From assembly GCA_965199665.1 (NCBI GenBank), contig CBDASO010000001.1, positions 310,001 through 374,000 of the forward strand: 64,000 nucleotides of DNA, given 5' to 3'. The number at the start of each line of letters is the position of its first letter. The stretch's first letter is position 1. Position numbers and translations under genes: made by a program. Source of the DNA: JAVVHH01 sp965199665. Its GTDB lineage: Bacteria > Pseudomonadota > Alphaproteobacteria > Acetobacterales > Acetobacteraceae. Below are positions 53,832 through 62,813 of the stretch, piece by piece. The notes under the pieces are model-generated. The model was given only the letters and a program-made list of their open reading frames with translations, did not search any database and was not told the DNA's origin.

Positions 53832-55859
53832 ATGAGCGACGCCAACCCCCTGCTGCAACCCTGGGCCACCCCGTTCGGCCTGCCGCCCTTTGACCGGATC
53901 CGGCCAGAGCATTTCGAGCCGGCGTTCGAGGCCGGCATGACGGCGCACCGGGCGGAGATGGCCGCGATCGGCGCCGACCCGGCCGCCCCCAGCTTCGCCA
54001 ACACGATCGAAGCGCTGGAGCGCAGCGGACGGTCGCTGTCGCGCACGCAGTCAGTGTTCGAGAACCTGGCGGCCAGTCTCGGCGGCGAGGCGCTGGAGGC
54101 GGTGCGCCGGCGCGCGGCCCCGGTCCTGGCGGCGCATCACACCGCCATCGCGCTCGACCCGGCCGTGTTCGCCCGCGTCGACGCGCTGTTCCGCCAGCGG
54201 GATGGGCTGGGGCTCGACGAGGATGCGCGCCGGTTGCTGGAACGGACGCATCTCGGCTTCGTGCGCGGCGGCGCGGCGCTGGACGAGGCGGCCAAGGAGC
54301 GGCTCACCGCCATCTCCGTCCGGCTGGCGGCGCTGCACACGGCGTTTGGCCAGAACGTGCTGCACGACGAGAAGGCGTGGTCGCTGCCGCTCGCCCCGGC
54401 CGATCTGACGGGGCTGCCCGACTTCCTGCGCGACGGCGCGGCGGCCGCGGCAGCCGAGCGCGGGCAGGACGGACATGCCGTGACGCTGTCGCGCTCGCTG
54501 ATCGAGCCGTTCCTGACCTTCTGCCCCAACCGGGCGCTGCGGCGGACGGCCTACGAGGCATGGGTGGCGCGCGGCTACCACGCGGGCGAGCACGACAACC
54601 GGCAGCTGATCCCGGAGATCCTGGCGCTGCGGCGGGAGCGGGCGGCGCTGCTGGGCTACGATGATTTCGCGGCGTTCCGGCTGGCCGACACGATGGCCGG
54701 GTCGGCGACGGCGGTGGGCGGCTTGCTTCGCGAAGTGTGGGAGCCGGCGCGGCGCAAGGCGGCGGCGGAGCAGGAGCGGCTGACCGCGCTGGCGCAGGCG
54801 GATGGGTTCAACGGCACGATCGAGCCGTGGGACTGGTGGTTCTACGCCGAACGCGTCCGCCTGGCCGATCACGCGCTGGACGAGGCGGCGCTGAAGCCGT
54901 TCTTCCCGTTCGACGCGATCCAGCAAGCGGCGTTCGATACGGCGGAGCGGCTGTTCGGGCTCCGCTTCGCGGCGATCGCGGATGCCGCGCTGTACCATCC
55001 GGACGTGCGGGCCTACGAGGTGCGCGACGCCAGCGGGCATGTCGGCGTGTTCATCGCCGACCCGTTCGCGCGGCCGGACAAGCGCTCGGGCGCCTGGATG
55101 AGCAGCTTCCGCGACCAAGAGGCGATGGACGAGGCGGTCTCGCCGATCATCATCAACAACAACAATTTCGCCCGCGCGGAGCCGACGCTGCTGAGCCTGG
55201 ACGACGCGCGGACGCTGTTCCACGAGTTCGGGCACGGGCTGCACGGGCTGCTGAGCCGGGTGCGCTACCCGTCGCAATCCGGCACCAGCGTGCGGCGGGA
55301 CTTCGTGGAGCTGCCGTCGCAGATCTACGAGCACTGGATGCTGCTGCCGGAGACCATGCGGCGGTATTGCCGGCACGTGGAGACCGGGGCGGCGCTGCCG
55401 GACGAGGTGATCGAGCGGTTCGTGGCGGCCCGCGGCTTCAACCAGGGCTTCGACACCGTCTCGTATACCGCGTCAGCGATGCTGGACATGGCGCTGCACC
55501 TGCATCCGGCGCCGGAGACGCTGGAGCTGGAAGCGTTCGAGGCCGAGAAGCTGGCGGAGATCGGGATGCCGGCCGCCATCGGGATCCGGCACCGGGCCGG
55601 CCATTTCGCGCATTTGTTCGACGGTGGCGGCTATGCGGCGGGCTACTACAGCTACCTGTGGGCCGCGGTGCTGGATACGGATGGCTTCGAGGCTTTCACC
55701 GAAGCCGGCGACGCGTTCGACCCGGCGCTCGCCGCCGGGCTGCGCCGGATCCTGTCAGCCGGCGACACGCGCGACCCGATGGCCCTGTATGCCGAGTTCC
55801 GCGGCCGTCCGCCGAGCACGGCGGCCTTGCTGCGGGACCGGCACCTGATCGCGGAGTGA
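53832..55859 (+). CDS. M3 family metallopeptidase (oligopeptidase A / dipeptidyl carboxypeptidase type)
   Basis: 675-residue cytoplasmic thimet-type zinc peptidase. The active-site motif is TLFHEFGHGLHGLLS (His464, Glu465, His468), with the third ligand Glu493 in DFVELPSQIYEHW. Substrate-side motifs are SQSGTSVRRDF and GYAAGYYSYLWAAVLDTDGF. It starts NPLLQPWATPFGLPPFDRI, as in Dcp/PrlC homologues. Normal length, no signal peptide. It degrades short peptides, possibly those taken in by oligopeptide receptors. Ends 6 bases from the convergent phosphoesterase gene. Confidence 0.95.
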   Translation: MSDANPLLQPWATPFGLPPFDRIRPEHFEPAFEAGMTAHRAEMAAIGADPAAPSFANTIEALERSGRSLSRTQSVFENLAASLGGEALEAVRRRAAPVLAAHHTAIALDPAVFARVDALFRQRDGLGLDEDARRLLERTHLGFVRGGAALDEAAKERLTAISVRLAALHTAFGQNVLHDEKAWSLPLAPADLTGLPDFLRDGAAAAAAERGQDGHAVTLSRSLIEPFLTFCPNRALRRTAYEAWVARGYHAGEHDNRQLIPEILALRRERAALLGYDDFAAFRLADTMAGSATAVGGLLREVWEPARRKAAAEQERLTALAQADGFNGTIEPWDWWFYAERVRLADHALDEAALKPFFPFDAIQQAAFDTAERLFGLRFAAIADAALYHPDVRAYEVRDASGHVGVFIADPFARPDKRSGAWMSSFRDQEAMDEAVSPIIINNNNFARAEPTLLSLDDARTLFHEFGHGLHGLLSRVRYPSQSGTSVRRDFVELPSQIYEHWMLLPETMRRYCRHVETGAALPDEVIERFVAARGFNQGFDTVSYTASAMLDMALHLHPAPETLELEAFEAEKLAEIGMPAAIGIRHRAGHFAHLFDGGGYAAGYYSYLWAAVLDTDGFEAFTEAGDAFDPALAAGLRRILSAGDTRDPMALYAEFRGRPPSTAALLRDRHLIAE

Positions 55860-55865
55860 TCGTGC

Positions 55866-57182
55866 TCAGGCGACGAGGCCGAGCGGGAGCCGTTCGCGGT
55901 GGATCGGGGCGTCGGGGCGGCTGAGGGACCAGTAGCTGGCGTCGATGCCGGCGGGCGTCAGGTCGAGCAGGGCGAAGCCGTGGCTGAACGCGCCGTTGAT
56001 CACGTCTAGCCGGGGATCGGCGGCCAGGGTCGGCGGGTCGGTGAGCCCCGGCAAGGGCGTCCATTCCGCCAGGTCGGCGCGGACGGGGATGGCGCCGTAG
56101 CCGATGTTTCGGCCCGCGGCGATGCCGCGATAGGGCGCGTAAAGGCGCAGGCTGTGCTCATGGCCCCAGAACCACGCATCGACCGTGCCGGCGGCGGACA
56201 GGGTGGCGTGCGCGGCCAGGAGGTTGGGGTTGCCCGGGTTGCGCGCGTCGGCGGGGCCGATCGGGCGATAGGCGGAGAAGGGCTGGTGGTGGCTGAGCAG
56301 GATCGTGCGGCCGGGAAAGCCGCGCAGCTTGTCGGCGTGCCACTCGACCTCGCCGGGCTCGAGGAAGGTCAGCGCGTCCGCCTCGTCGAACGGGTTGCGG
56401 TCGTGCAGGCCGGTATCCGCGGCGAGGAACTGCCAGGACTCGTCGGGGCTGCGGAAGCAGAAATAACTGGCGGGTTGGCCGATGCGGTCCAGTAACCCGT
56501 AGTAGCCGGTGCCGCCGCTATAGACGTCGTGATTGCCGCACAAGGTGAACAGGCGCGCCTCCGGCAGCACGGCGCGGAGCGGCTCGAGGAAATGCAGGCG
56601 GCACTCGTCCGGAGTTCCGGAGAAATAGATGTCGCCGAGATGGATGACGACGTCCGGCTTCTGCGCGGCCAGCAGCGCGGCGACCCGGCGGGCCTCGTTG
56701 GTGCCGGTGCCCCAATCGGAGAGCAGCGCGACGCGCAGGCACGGCGATGCAGCTGGGATCACGAAGTCGGAGAGATCGGCGTGGCGGCGATACGGCACGT
56801 CGGGCGTGTCGCCCCCGGGCAGGTAAAGCCGCGCGTAGTCGAACAAGGTTTCGACCCAGAGCGGGTCGCATTCGGAGAAGCTCAGCCGGTCGCGCAGCAC
56901 GTCGGCGCGCGCGGCGTCGCCCTCGACCAGCGCCCGGAGCAGCGCGAGGCCGAGCTGGGCGCAGCCGAGGGCCACCGGCGTGGTCGGGGCGGCGGGCGGT
57001 TCGCCGGCGGCGTTGTCGGTCTGGTCGCGGACGATCTGCGCGGCAGCGGCGGCCAGCGGCGGCGCGGCGGCGGGCGCGGGTCCGTGCAGGCGGCGGGAGA
57101 CCGCGGCAGCGGCGGATTGGAACAGCGACAAGATCGGGTCGCGGGCGGTAATGATGGCGGCAGGGCGGTCGGTCGGCTGCAT
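55866..57182 (-). CDS. Calcineurin-like metallophosphoesterase
   Basis: 438-residue protein with the dinuclear-metal phosphoesterase motifs in order: LLSDWGTGTNEAR (Asp), VVIHLGDIYFSG (GDxxx), TLCGNHDVYSG (GNHD), ILLSHHQPFSAY (His) and WFWGHEHSLRLY (GHxH). An N-terminal Ala/Pro-rich region of about 150 residues has no clear domain. No signal peptide is visible. The substrate could be a phosphodiester, nucleotide or phosphoprotein. The start at 57182 was chosen because the upstream extension is low-complexity and overlaps the divergent reductase gene. Confidence 0.88.
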   Translation of the reverse strand: MQPTDRPAAIITARDPILSLFQSAAAAVSRRLHGPAPAAAPPLAAAAAQIVRDQTDNAAGEPPAAPTTPVALGCAQLGLALLRALVEGDAARADVLRDRLSFSECDPLWVETLFDYARLYLPGGDTPDVPYRRHADLSDFVIPAASPCLRVALLSDWGTGTNEARRVAALLAAQKPDVVIHLGDIYFSGTPDECRLHFLEPLRAVLPEARLFTLCGNHDVYSGGTGYYGLLDRIGQPASYFCFRSPDESWQFLAADTGLHDRNPFDEADALTFLEPGEVEWHADKLRGFPGRTILLSHHQPFSAYRPIGPADARNPGNPNLLAAHATLSAAGTVDAWFWGHEHSLRLYAPYRGIAAGRNIGYGAIPVRADLAEWTPLPGLTDPPTLAADPRLDVINGAFSHGFALLDLTPAGIDASYWSLSRPDAPIHRERLPLGLVA

Positions 57183-57252
57183 CGGCAGCCAATGGCATTC
57201 TCGGTGGCCGGACGGCCATGAAATCTTCGCGGCAGCGGCGGATGGGGGGCGG

Positions 57253-58176
57253 ATGCGGGTTCTCGTCGTCGGCGGCAGCGGCACCATCGGGCAGGCGACG
57301 CTGCGGGCGCTGGGAGCGGCGGGGCACGAGGCGGTGTGCTTCGGGCGGCGCGGGCCGGCGGGCGCGGTATTCCGGGCCGGCGACGTCACCCGCACGGAGT
57401 CGGTGATCGCCGACGGGCTGCGGGGCGAGCGGTTCGATGCCGTCATCTCCTGTCTGGCGTCCCGCACGGGCGTGCCGGCCGATGCGTGGGCGGTCGATCA
57501 CGGCGCGAACCTGGCCGTGCTCGCGGCGGCGGTGGCGGCCGACGTGCCGCATTTCGTGCTGCTGTCGGCGATCTGCGTGCAGAAGCCGCGCCTGGCATTC
57601 CAACACGCCAAGCTGGCGTTCGAGGCGGCGCTGGCCGGGTCGGGACGGCGCTACTCGGTCGTGCGGCCCACCGCCTACTTCAAGTCGCTGTCCGGCCAAG
57701 TGGAGCGGCTGCGACGGGGCAAGCCGTTCCTGCTGTTCGGCGACGGGCGGCAGACCGCGTGCACGCCGATCAGCGACGACGACCTGGCGCGCTACCTGGT
57801 CGAGTGCCTCCACCGGCCGGACCGGTGGGACCGCGTGCTGCCGATCGGCGGGCCGGGCCCGGCGCTCACGCCGCGGGAGATGGGCGAACGGCTGTTCGCG
57901 CTGCTCGGCCGGCCGCCGCGGTTCCGCTCGGTGCCGCCCGCGCTGTTGGGCGTCATCGCGCGCGCGTTGGCGGCGGTGGGGCGCGCGGACAAAGCGGAGC
58001 TGGCGCGGATCGGGCGCTACTACGCCACGGAATCGATGCTGGTCTGGGACGAGGCCGCCGGCCGCTACGACCCGGCGTTGACGCCTTCCACCGGGACAGA
58101 GACGCTGTTCGACTTCTACGCCCGGCTGGTGGCGGGCGAGGCAAGCGTGGAGCGGGGCGAGCATGCCGTCTTTTGA
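57253..58176 (+). CDS. bciA: 3,8-divinyl (proto)chlorophyllide 8-vinyl-reductase-like protein, BciA/DVR type
   Basis: 307-residue NAD(P)-binding protein. After the Rossmann loop VVGGSGTIGQATLRAL it shows the signature of plant DVR/bacterial BciA: VLLSAICVQKPRLAFQHAKL, YSVVRPTAYFKSLSGQVERL, GKPFLLFGDGRQTACTPISD, RVLPIGGPGPALTPREMGE, and RIGRYYATESMLVWDEAAG. BciA reduces the 8-vinyl group of divinyl chlorophyllide during bacteriochlorophyll synthesis using NADPH. No other bch, crt or puf gene is in the window. The 3' end overlaps an APC permease gene by 14 bases. Either the organism is (or descends from) a phototroph, or the protein has another role; the motif match itself is strong. Confidence 0.82.
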   Translation: MRVLVVGGSGTIGQATLRALGAAGHEAVCFGRRGPAGAVFRAGDVTRTESVIADGLRGERFDAVISCLASRTGVPADAWAVDHGANLAVLAAAVAADVPHFVLLSAICVQKPRLAFQHAKLAFEAALAGSGRRYSVVRPTAYFKSLSGQVERLRRGKPFLLFGDGRQTACTPISDDDLARYLVECLHRPDRWDRVLPIGGPGPALTPREMGERLFALLGRPPRFRSVPPALLGVIARALAAVGRADKAELARIGRYYATESMLVWDEAAGRYDPALTPSTGTETLFDFYARLVAGEASVERGEHAVF

Positions 58177-59566
58177 AGGGTTGCTGGCCCGCAAGCCGAT
58201 CGCGGGCGAGGACGATCTCGGCCTGCGGCGGAGCCTGGGGCCGTGGCAGTTGGTGGGGTTCGGGGTGGGCGCGATCGTGGGCGCCGGGCTGTTCTCGCTG
58301 ACGGGGATCGCGGCGGCCGATTACGCCGGGCCGGCGGTGGTGATCAGCTTCATGATCGCCGCGGTCGGCTGCGCACTGACCGGGCTGTGTTACAGCGAAT
58401 TGGCGAGCATGGTGCCGTCGGCCGGGTCGGCGTACGCGTATGCCTATGCGGCGCTGGGCGAGGCGGTCGCCTGGATGATCGGGTGGGACTTGCTGCTCGA
58501 GTATTCGGTCGGCGCGGCGACCGTTGCGGTGTCGTGGTCGCGCTACGTGGAGTCGTTGCTGCAGGGGTGGGGCTTGGGCCTGCCGCACTGGATGGGCGCG
58601 GACGGGGCGGCGAACCTGCCGGCAATGGCGATCATCGTGGTGCTGTCGCTGGTGCTGATCGGCGGCATCAGCGAATCCGCCAAGGTCAACGCGGTCATCA
58701 CGAGCCTGAAGCTGGCCGTGGTGGCGATCGTCGTTGGCGTGGGGGCGTTCTACGTGAAGGCGGAGAACTACGTCCCGTTCATCCCGGCCAATACGGGGCA
58801 GTTCGGGGCGTTCGGCTGGACCGGCATCCTGCGCGGGGCGGCGGTGGTGTTCTTCGCCTATCTGGGCTTCGACGCCGTGAGCACGGCGGCCGCCGAAGCG
58901 GAGAAGCCGCAGCGCACCATCCCGATCGGCATCCTGGGATCGCTGGCGATCTGCACGGTGCTTTATCTCGCCTTCGCCATCGTCCTGGTCGGCATGGTCA
59001 AATACGACAAGATGCACGGCGACGCCTCCCCGGTGGCGACCGCGATCGAGCAGACACCGTTCGTGTGGCTGCAGGCGGTGGTCAAGGGCGGGGTGATCCT
59101 GGGGTTCACGTCGGTGATGCTGGTGGGGCTGCTCGGGCAGGGGCGGATCATGCTGGCGATGGCGCGGGATGGCATGCTGCCGGGGGTGTTCGGCCGGGTG
59201 CACAAGACGCGGCAGACGCCGTGGGTGGCGCATGCGAGCCTCATGGTCGGCACGGCGGTGCTGGCCGGCTTCGTGCCGGTGGATACGCTGAGCAAGATGA
59301 CGTCGGTGGGTACCCTGCTCGCCTTCGCGGTGGTGTGCGCGGGCGTGCTGGTGCTGCGGCGGCGCGAGCCCGATCGCAAGCGCCCGTTCCGCGCGCCGGG
59401 CGGGGCGGCGGTGCCGCTGGCCGGTATCGCGACGTGCGGCGGGCTGATCCTGTCGCTGCCTTGGGAGACGTGGCTGCGGCTGGGGGTCTGGTTCGCGCTC
59501 GGGGCGATGATCTACGCGCTATACAGCCACCGTTCGGCCGCGGGCGCGCGCGCGGCCGCGGGGTGA
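58163..59566 (+). CDS. APC superfamily amino acid permease
   Basis: 467-residue inner-membrane transporter with about 12 hydrophobic segments. The family signature is LVGFGVGAIVGAGLFSLTGI (TM1 substrate loop), with CYSELASMVPSAGSAYAYAY, FFAYLGFDAVSTAAAEAEKP and MLVGLLGQGRIMLAMARDGM. It resembles the cationic amino acid transporter (CAT/YfnA-like) branch. Its ATG lies 14 bases inside the BciA-like gene, so the two are co-transcribed; a functional link is not obvious. The substrate is probably an amino acid. Confidence 0.92.
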   Translation: MPSFEGLLARKPIAGEDDLGLRRSLGPWQLVGFGVGAIVGAGLFSLTGIAAADYAGPAVVISFMIAAVGCALTGLCYSELASMVPSAGSAYAYAYAALGEAVAWMIGWDLLLEYSVGAATVAVSWSRYVESLLQGWGLGLPHWMGADGAANLPAMAIIVVLSLVLIGGISESAKVNAVITSLKLAVVAIVVGVGAFYVKAENYVPFIPANTGQFGAFGWTGILRGAAVVFFAYLGFDAVSTAAAEAEKPQRTIPIGILGSLAICTVLYLAFAIVLVGMVKYDKMHGDASPVATAIEQTPFVWLQAVVKGGVILGFTSVMLVGLLGQGRIMLAMARDGMLPGVFGRVHKTRQTPWVAHASLMVGTAVLAGFVPVDTLSKMTSVGTLLAFAVVCAGVLVLRRREPDRKRPFRAPGGAAVPLAGIATCGGLILSLPWETWLRLGVWFALGAMIYALYSHRSAAGARAAAG

Positions 59567-59570
59567 GGCG

Positions 59571-60494
59571 TCACCACGTGCCCGTGCGCTCGGTGGTGGG
59601 CGCGTAGCCGCCGAAGTCGAAGCGGAGCGGCAGCGCGCCGGTTTGCCGCCAGGCCGCCGCCACCTGCACGCGCCATAACCGCTCGGCGCCGGCGACGCCG
59701 CTCGCCGCGCCGCCATCCCAGTCCAGCTCGGCGCGGCCCTGGAGTTGCAGCAGGTCGCCCTTGGCGAAATCCACGAACAGCAGGCCGGCCCGGGTGTCCC
59801 GCAGGAGGTTGCCGAACGTATTGAAATAGCGGTTCCCCCGGAAGTCCGGGATCGTCAGCACGTCGCCGTCGAGGCGGACGAAACCAGGCCGGCCGCCGCG
59901 GTGCGACATGTCCAGGCCGCCCGACGCGCCCGCATCGGGCCCGCCGCTGCCGGACGCCACGAAGAAGGTATCGGCGCCGACGATCAGGGCGCGCGCCGCC
60001 CCGTCCAGCCCGTCGAGCCGTTCGACGCTCCCCGCCCGATCCGGCCCGGCGACGATGGACCGCGCCTGAATGTATTGCGGGCAGTTGCCGAAGCTCTGCC
60101 TGATGCCGAGGGTGAACCCCAGCGGGTCGATGACCTCCAGCGTGCCGTTGGCGCGATTGCGGCGGCGGGTGGCCAGCTCGATGCCGAGCAACCCGACCGG
60201 CGCCCCGACGCGCAGCCCGGCGCTCGCCGGGTCGTCGGGGCCGGGTCGGGCGGACACGTGCAGCGTGCGCGCGTCGGGGCTGCCGATGAAGCCGGGCGGC
60301 CCCGTCAGCGCGGTCGGCACCGGCCAACCCGCGGCATCCGTCACCGCCACGAACAGCAGGGGGAGTTGCGCGAAGAACGCCCGGTGCTGGTCCGCCATCC
60401 AGTCCCGGATCGGCGCGCCATGGAGCTGCACGCCCGCCCGGCGCTGCGCCTCGTGCTCGCCCTCGTGGAACGGGTCGACCTCCGCGCCGCGCAT
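59571..60494 (-). CDS. Pyridoxamine 5'-phosphate oxidase-fold flavoprotein
   Basis: 307-residue protein of the split-barrel FMN-binding group. Landmarks are MADQHRAFFAQLPLLFVAVT, TGPPGFIGSPDARTLHVSAR, PLGFTLGIRQSFGNCPQYIQ and the core PGFVRLDGDVLTIPDFRGNR with NTFGNLLRDTRAGLLFVDF. Related proteins are annotated as PNPOx-family or FAD/FMN-binding and often neighbour glutathione transferase genes. The start codon abuts the stop of the GST gene (TAG then ATG), so the two are coupled. Likely a redox or heme/flavin-handling role; the true pyridoxamine phosphate oxidase activity is doubtful. Confidence 0.85.
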   Translation of the reverse strand: MRGAEVDPFHEGEHEAQRRAGVQLHGAPIRDWMADQHRAFFAQLPLLFVAVTDAAGWPVPTALTGPPGFIGSPDARTLHVSARPGPDDPASAGLRVGAPVGLLGIELATRRRNRANGTLEVIDPLGFTLGIRQSFGNCPQYIQARSIVAGPDRAGSVERLDGLDGAARALIVGADTFFVASGSGGPDAGASGGLDMSHRGGRPGFVRLDGDVLTIPDFRGNRYFNTFGNLLRDTRAGLLFVDFAKGDLLQLQGRAELDWDGGAASGVAGAERLWRVQVAAAWRQTGALPLRFDFGGYAPTTERTGTW

Positions 60495-61124
60495 CTACGC
60501 CGCTTCCGGCACGGGCGAGCGCGGCATGCGCTCGAACCGGGGCAACGCTTCGAGACGTCCGAGCCACGCGCGCACGGCGGGGTAGGGCTCGAGCGGGACG
60601 CCGCCCTCCGGCGCGTGGGCGACGTAGCCGTAGCAGGCGAGGTCGGCGATCGTCGGGTGTCTCGCGGCCAGGAAGTCCCGCGGCGCCGCGAGATGCCCGT
60701 CCATGAAGGCGAGGAGATGGCGGGCGAGCGCCTTCGCGCGCACAGGGTCGACGTCCGGCCGCATGTTCCACAGCGCGATCGCCCGGGCGGCAGCGGGCCC
60801 GAACGACAATTCGCCTGCCGCGATCGAGAGCCATCGCTGCACCGCGGCCGCGCCGTCGGGCGCGTCCGGCAGCCAGCGTCCGGCCCCGTCGTAGCGCTTG
60901 GCCAGATAGACCAGGATGGCATTGCTGTCGGCGAGCACGAGGCCGCCATCTTCCAGCACCGGGATTTGGCCGAGCGGGTTCAGCGCCCGAAAGGCCGGCG
61001 TCTCGCGGACCGATGCGGGCGCGTCGCGGTAATCGTATGGCAGGTCCAGAATCCGCAGCAGCATCTCGACCCGGTGCGCGTGGCCCGACAGCTTGGTGCC
61101 GTGTAGGATGAGAGGCTGCAGCAC
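60495..61124 (-). CDS. Glutathione S-transferase family protein
   Basis: 209-residue GST. The N-terminal thioredoxin fold is LILHGTKLSGHAHRVEMLLR, and the glutathione-binding NPLGQIPVLEDGGLVLADSN has the cis-Pro and Asp-Ser motif. The helical C-terminal domain contains HPTIADLACYGYVAHAPEGG with the conserved N-capping Asp. GTG at 61124 is preceded by GGAG at 8 bases. Divergent from a LysR regulator and upstream of a flavoprotein with an abutting start, a layout typical of a LysR-controlled detoxification operon. Substrate unknown. Confidence 0.9.
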   Translation of the reverse strand: MLQPLILHGTKLSGHAHRVEMLLRILDLPYDYRDAPASVRETPAFRALNPLGQIPVLEDGGLVLADSNAILVYLAKRYDGAGRWLPDAPDGAAAVQRWLSIAAGELSFGPAAARAIALWNMRPDVDPVRAKALARHLLAFMDGHLAAPRDFLAARHPTIADLACYGYVAHAPEGGVPLEPYPAVRAWLGRLEALPRFERMPRSPVPEAA

Positions 61125-61187
61125 CGTCGGTCTCCGTTGAGGTCCGAGCGGAGAATGACCCTTGCAGCGGGCGCGACCAAGCGGCGT

Positions 61188-61204
61188 AGGATGCAAGTCA
61201 TCCT
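61188..61204. promoter_or_regulatory. Candidate LysR-type operator
   Basis: A perfect inverted repeat AGGATG, CAAGT, CATCCT lies between the divergent GST (start 61124) and LysR (start 61224) genes. Its place and symmetry fit a recognition site through which the LysR protein could control both genes. Only 6-base arms, so chance is possible. Confidence 0.38.
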
Positions 61205-61223
61205 TTCGCGAAATGGAACGCCG

Positions 61224-62123
61224 GTGGACCGCCTGGACGAGCTCGCGGTGTTGGTCGCAGTGTTGGACGCCGGCAGCCTGGCCGCGGCCAGCCGACGCCT
61301 GCGGCGCTCGCCGCCCTCCGTCACGCGGGCGCTGGCGGCGCTGGAAGACCGGGTCGGCGCACGGCTGGTGGAGCGCACGACGCGCCATCTCGCCGCCACC
61401 GATGCAGGCCGTATCCTGGCCGCGCAGGCGCGCGCCGTGCTGGCCGGCTACGCGGACGCCGTGCGCGATGCGGAGGCGGCGCCGTTGCGCGGCACCGTGC
61501 GGGTCACGGCGCCGGTCGTGTTCGGGCGCCGGCACGTGACGCCGTTGGTCGCCGCCTTCCTTGCCGCGCAACCGGCCGTTTCGGTGGCGCTCGTTCTCGC
61601 GGACCGCAACCTGGACCTCGTGGAAGAAGGGCTGGACGTGGCGGTGCGGATCGGGCCGCTTGCGGACTCCAGCCTCGTCGCGCGACGGGTGGGCGAGGTA
61701 CGGCGGGTGCTGGTGGCCAGTCCGGACTACCTCGCCGCCCACGGCACGCCCGCCATGCCGGTCGATCTCGCGACTCACGACACGGTCTTCTCGTCCAGCC
61801 GGCCGATGCCGGTCGAATGGCGGTTCCGGGACGGCGCGCGGGAACGGATCGTGCGGCTGGCCCCCCGGCTGATCGTCAACGAGGTCGAGGCGGCGCTGGT
61901 GGGGGCCCGCCTGGGGCGGGGCATCGCGATGGCCTTGTCGTATCAGGTCGCCGACGACCTCGCCGCCGGCACGCTGGTGCGGTTGTTGCGCGGCCACGAG
62001 CCGCCGCCCTTGCCGATCCAACTCGTCACGCCGGGCGGCCGGCACATGGCGCCGCGGGTGCGCGCATTCCTGGACCACGCGGCCGGCTTCCTCGGCGACT
62101 TGGCGGTGATCCGCCCGGAGTAG
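61224..62123 (+). CDS. LysR family transcriptional regulator
   Basis: 299-residue LysR regulator when started at the GTG 61224 (reading DRLDELAVLVAVLDAGSLAA), the normal family length; an ATG at 61191 would lie within the inverted repeat and add 11 residues. The winged HTH spans about residues 1-60 (AASRRLRRSPPSVTRALAAL, then VGARLVERTTRHLAATDAG). The periplasmic-binding-like effector domain follows (GTVRVTAPVVFGRRHVTPLV, LDLVEEGLDVAVRIGPLADS), as in the PecT/DmlR-like group. Divergent from the GST-flavoprotein pair, which it probably regulates. Confidence 0.92.
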   Translation: MDRLDELAVLVAVLDAGSLAAASRRLRRSPPSVTRALAALEDRVGARLVERTTRHLAATDAGRILAAQARAVLAGYADAVRDAEAAPLRGTVRVTAPVVFGRRHVTPLVAAFLAAQPAVSVALVLADRNLDLVEEGLDVAVRIGPLADSSLVARRVGEVRRVLVASPDYLAAHGTPAMPVDLATHDTVFSSSRPMPVEWRFRDGARERIVRLAPRLIVNEVEAALVGARLGRGIAMALSYQVADDLAAGTLVRLLRGHEPPPLPIQLVTPGGRHMAPRVRAFLDHAAGFLGDLAVIRPE

Positions 62124-62261
62124 GGCCGATGCGGCCGCGCGTTGACGGGCGCGCGTCGGCGGGGCCGGACACGGGACAAAAGCACCATCCGATCGAACCG
62201 AGTCGGTTCGGGCGGCTTAAGTTGGTCGTGTCTCGGTGACGACACCGCGGGAGTAGCGGCG

Positions 62262-62813
62262 ATGCGGGCGTGCATGTTGGCGGCAGCGGCGGTGATCGGG
62301 TGCGGGACGGGCGCGCAGGCGGCGGTGACGACCTATGCCGTGCAGGGCGTGTTCGACGATGGCGAAGCGCTGAGCGGCTCGTTCGTGCTGGATACCAGCC
62401 TGGCGCTGCCGGCCACGATCGCCGGGTCGACGCTGACGATCGGCACGCTCGGGCGCTATCCGGCCTTCGTGGGCGCGTCGGCGAGCCAGAGTTCGGGCGG
62501 GCCGTGGCCGATGCACATCCAGTTCTTTGGCCAGGGCATCCTGGACCTGCAGGTGCAGGCGAGCTTCGACCTCGGCCTGGGCCGCATCACGTCGATCGCG
62601 AGCGGCGCCCTGCTGCCCAGCGCATTGTATGCCAACGTGCCGAACGACCTGTTCCTGCGCAGCGGCACCATTGCCGCCGTGGCGACGCCGGAGCCGCTAT
62701 CGCTGACCCTGGTCGGCACGGGGGTCGGCCTGGCCGGCGCCCTGCGCCGCTTCGGCCCCCGCCCGCGCCGGTCGCGGGCGGAGCCCGGCGACGCCTCGGA
62801 TCGGGCGGATTAG
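62262..62813 (+). CDS. PEP-CTERM sorting domain protein
   Basis: 183-residue exported protein. The signal peptide MRACMLAAAAVIGCGTGAQA ends before AVTTYAVQGVFDDG. A compact beta-rich middle follows. The C-terminus has ATPEPLSLTLVGTGVGLAGA followed by an Arg-rich tail: the PEP motif, membrane helix and basic end recognised by exosortase/EpsH systems. GGGAG lies 9 bases before the ATG. Typical role: a surface or exopolysaccharide-associated protein processed by exosortase. No exosortase or polysaccharide genes are in the window. Its stop interlocks with that of the convergent dehydrogenase (TTAG). Confidence 0.8.
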   Translation: MRACMLAAAAVIGCGTGAQAAVTTYAVQGVFDDGEALSGSFVLDTSLALPATIAGSTLTIGTLGRYPAFVGASASQSSGGPWPMHIQFFGQGILDLQVQASFDLGLGRITSIASGALLPSALYANVPNDLFLRSGTIAAVATPEPLSLTLVGTGVGLAGALRRFGPRPRRSRAEPGDASDRAD

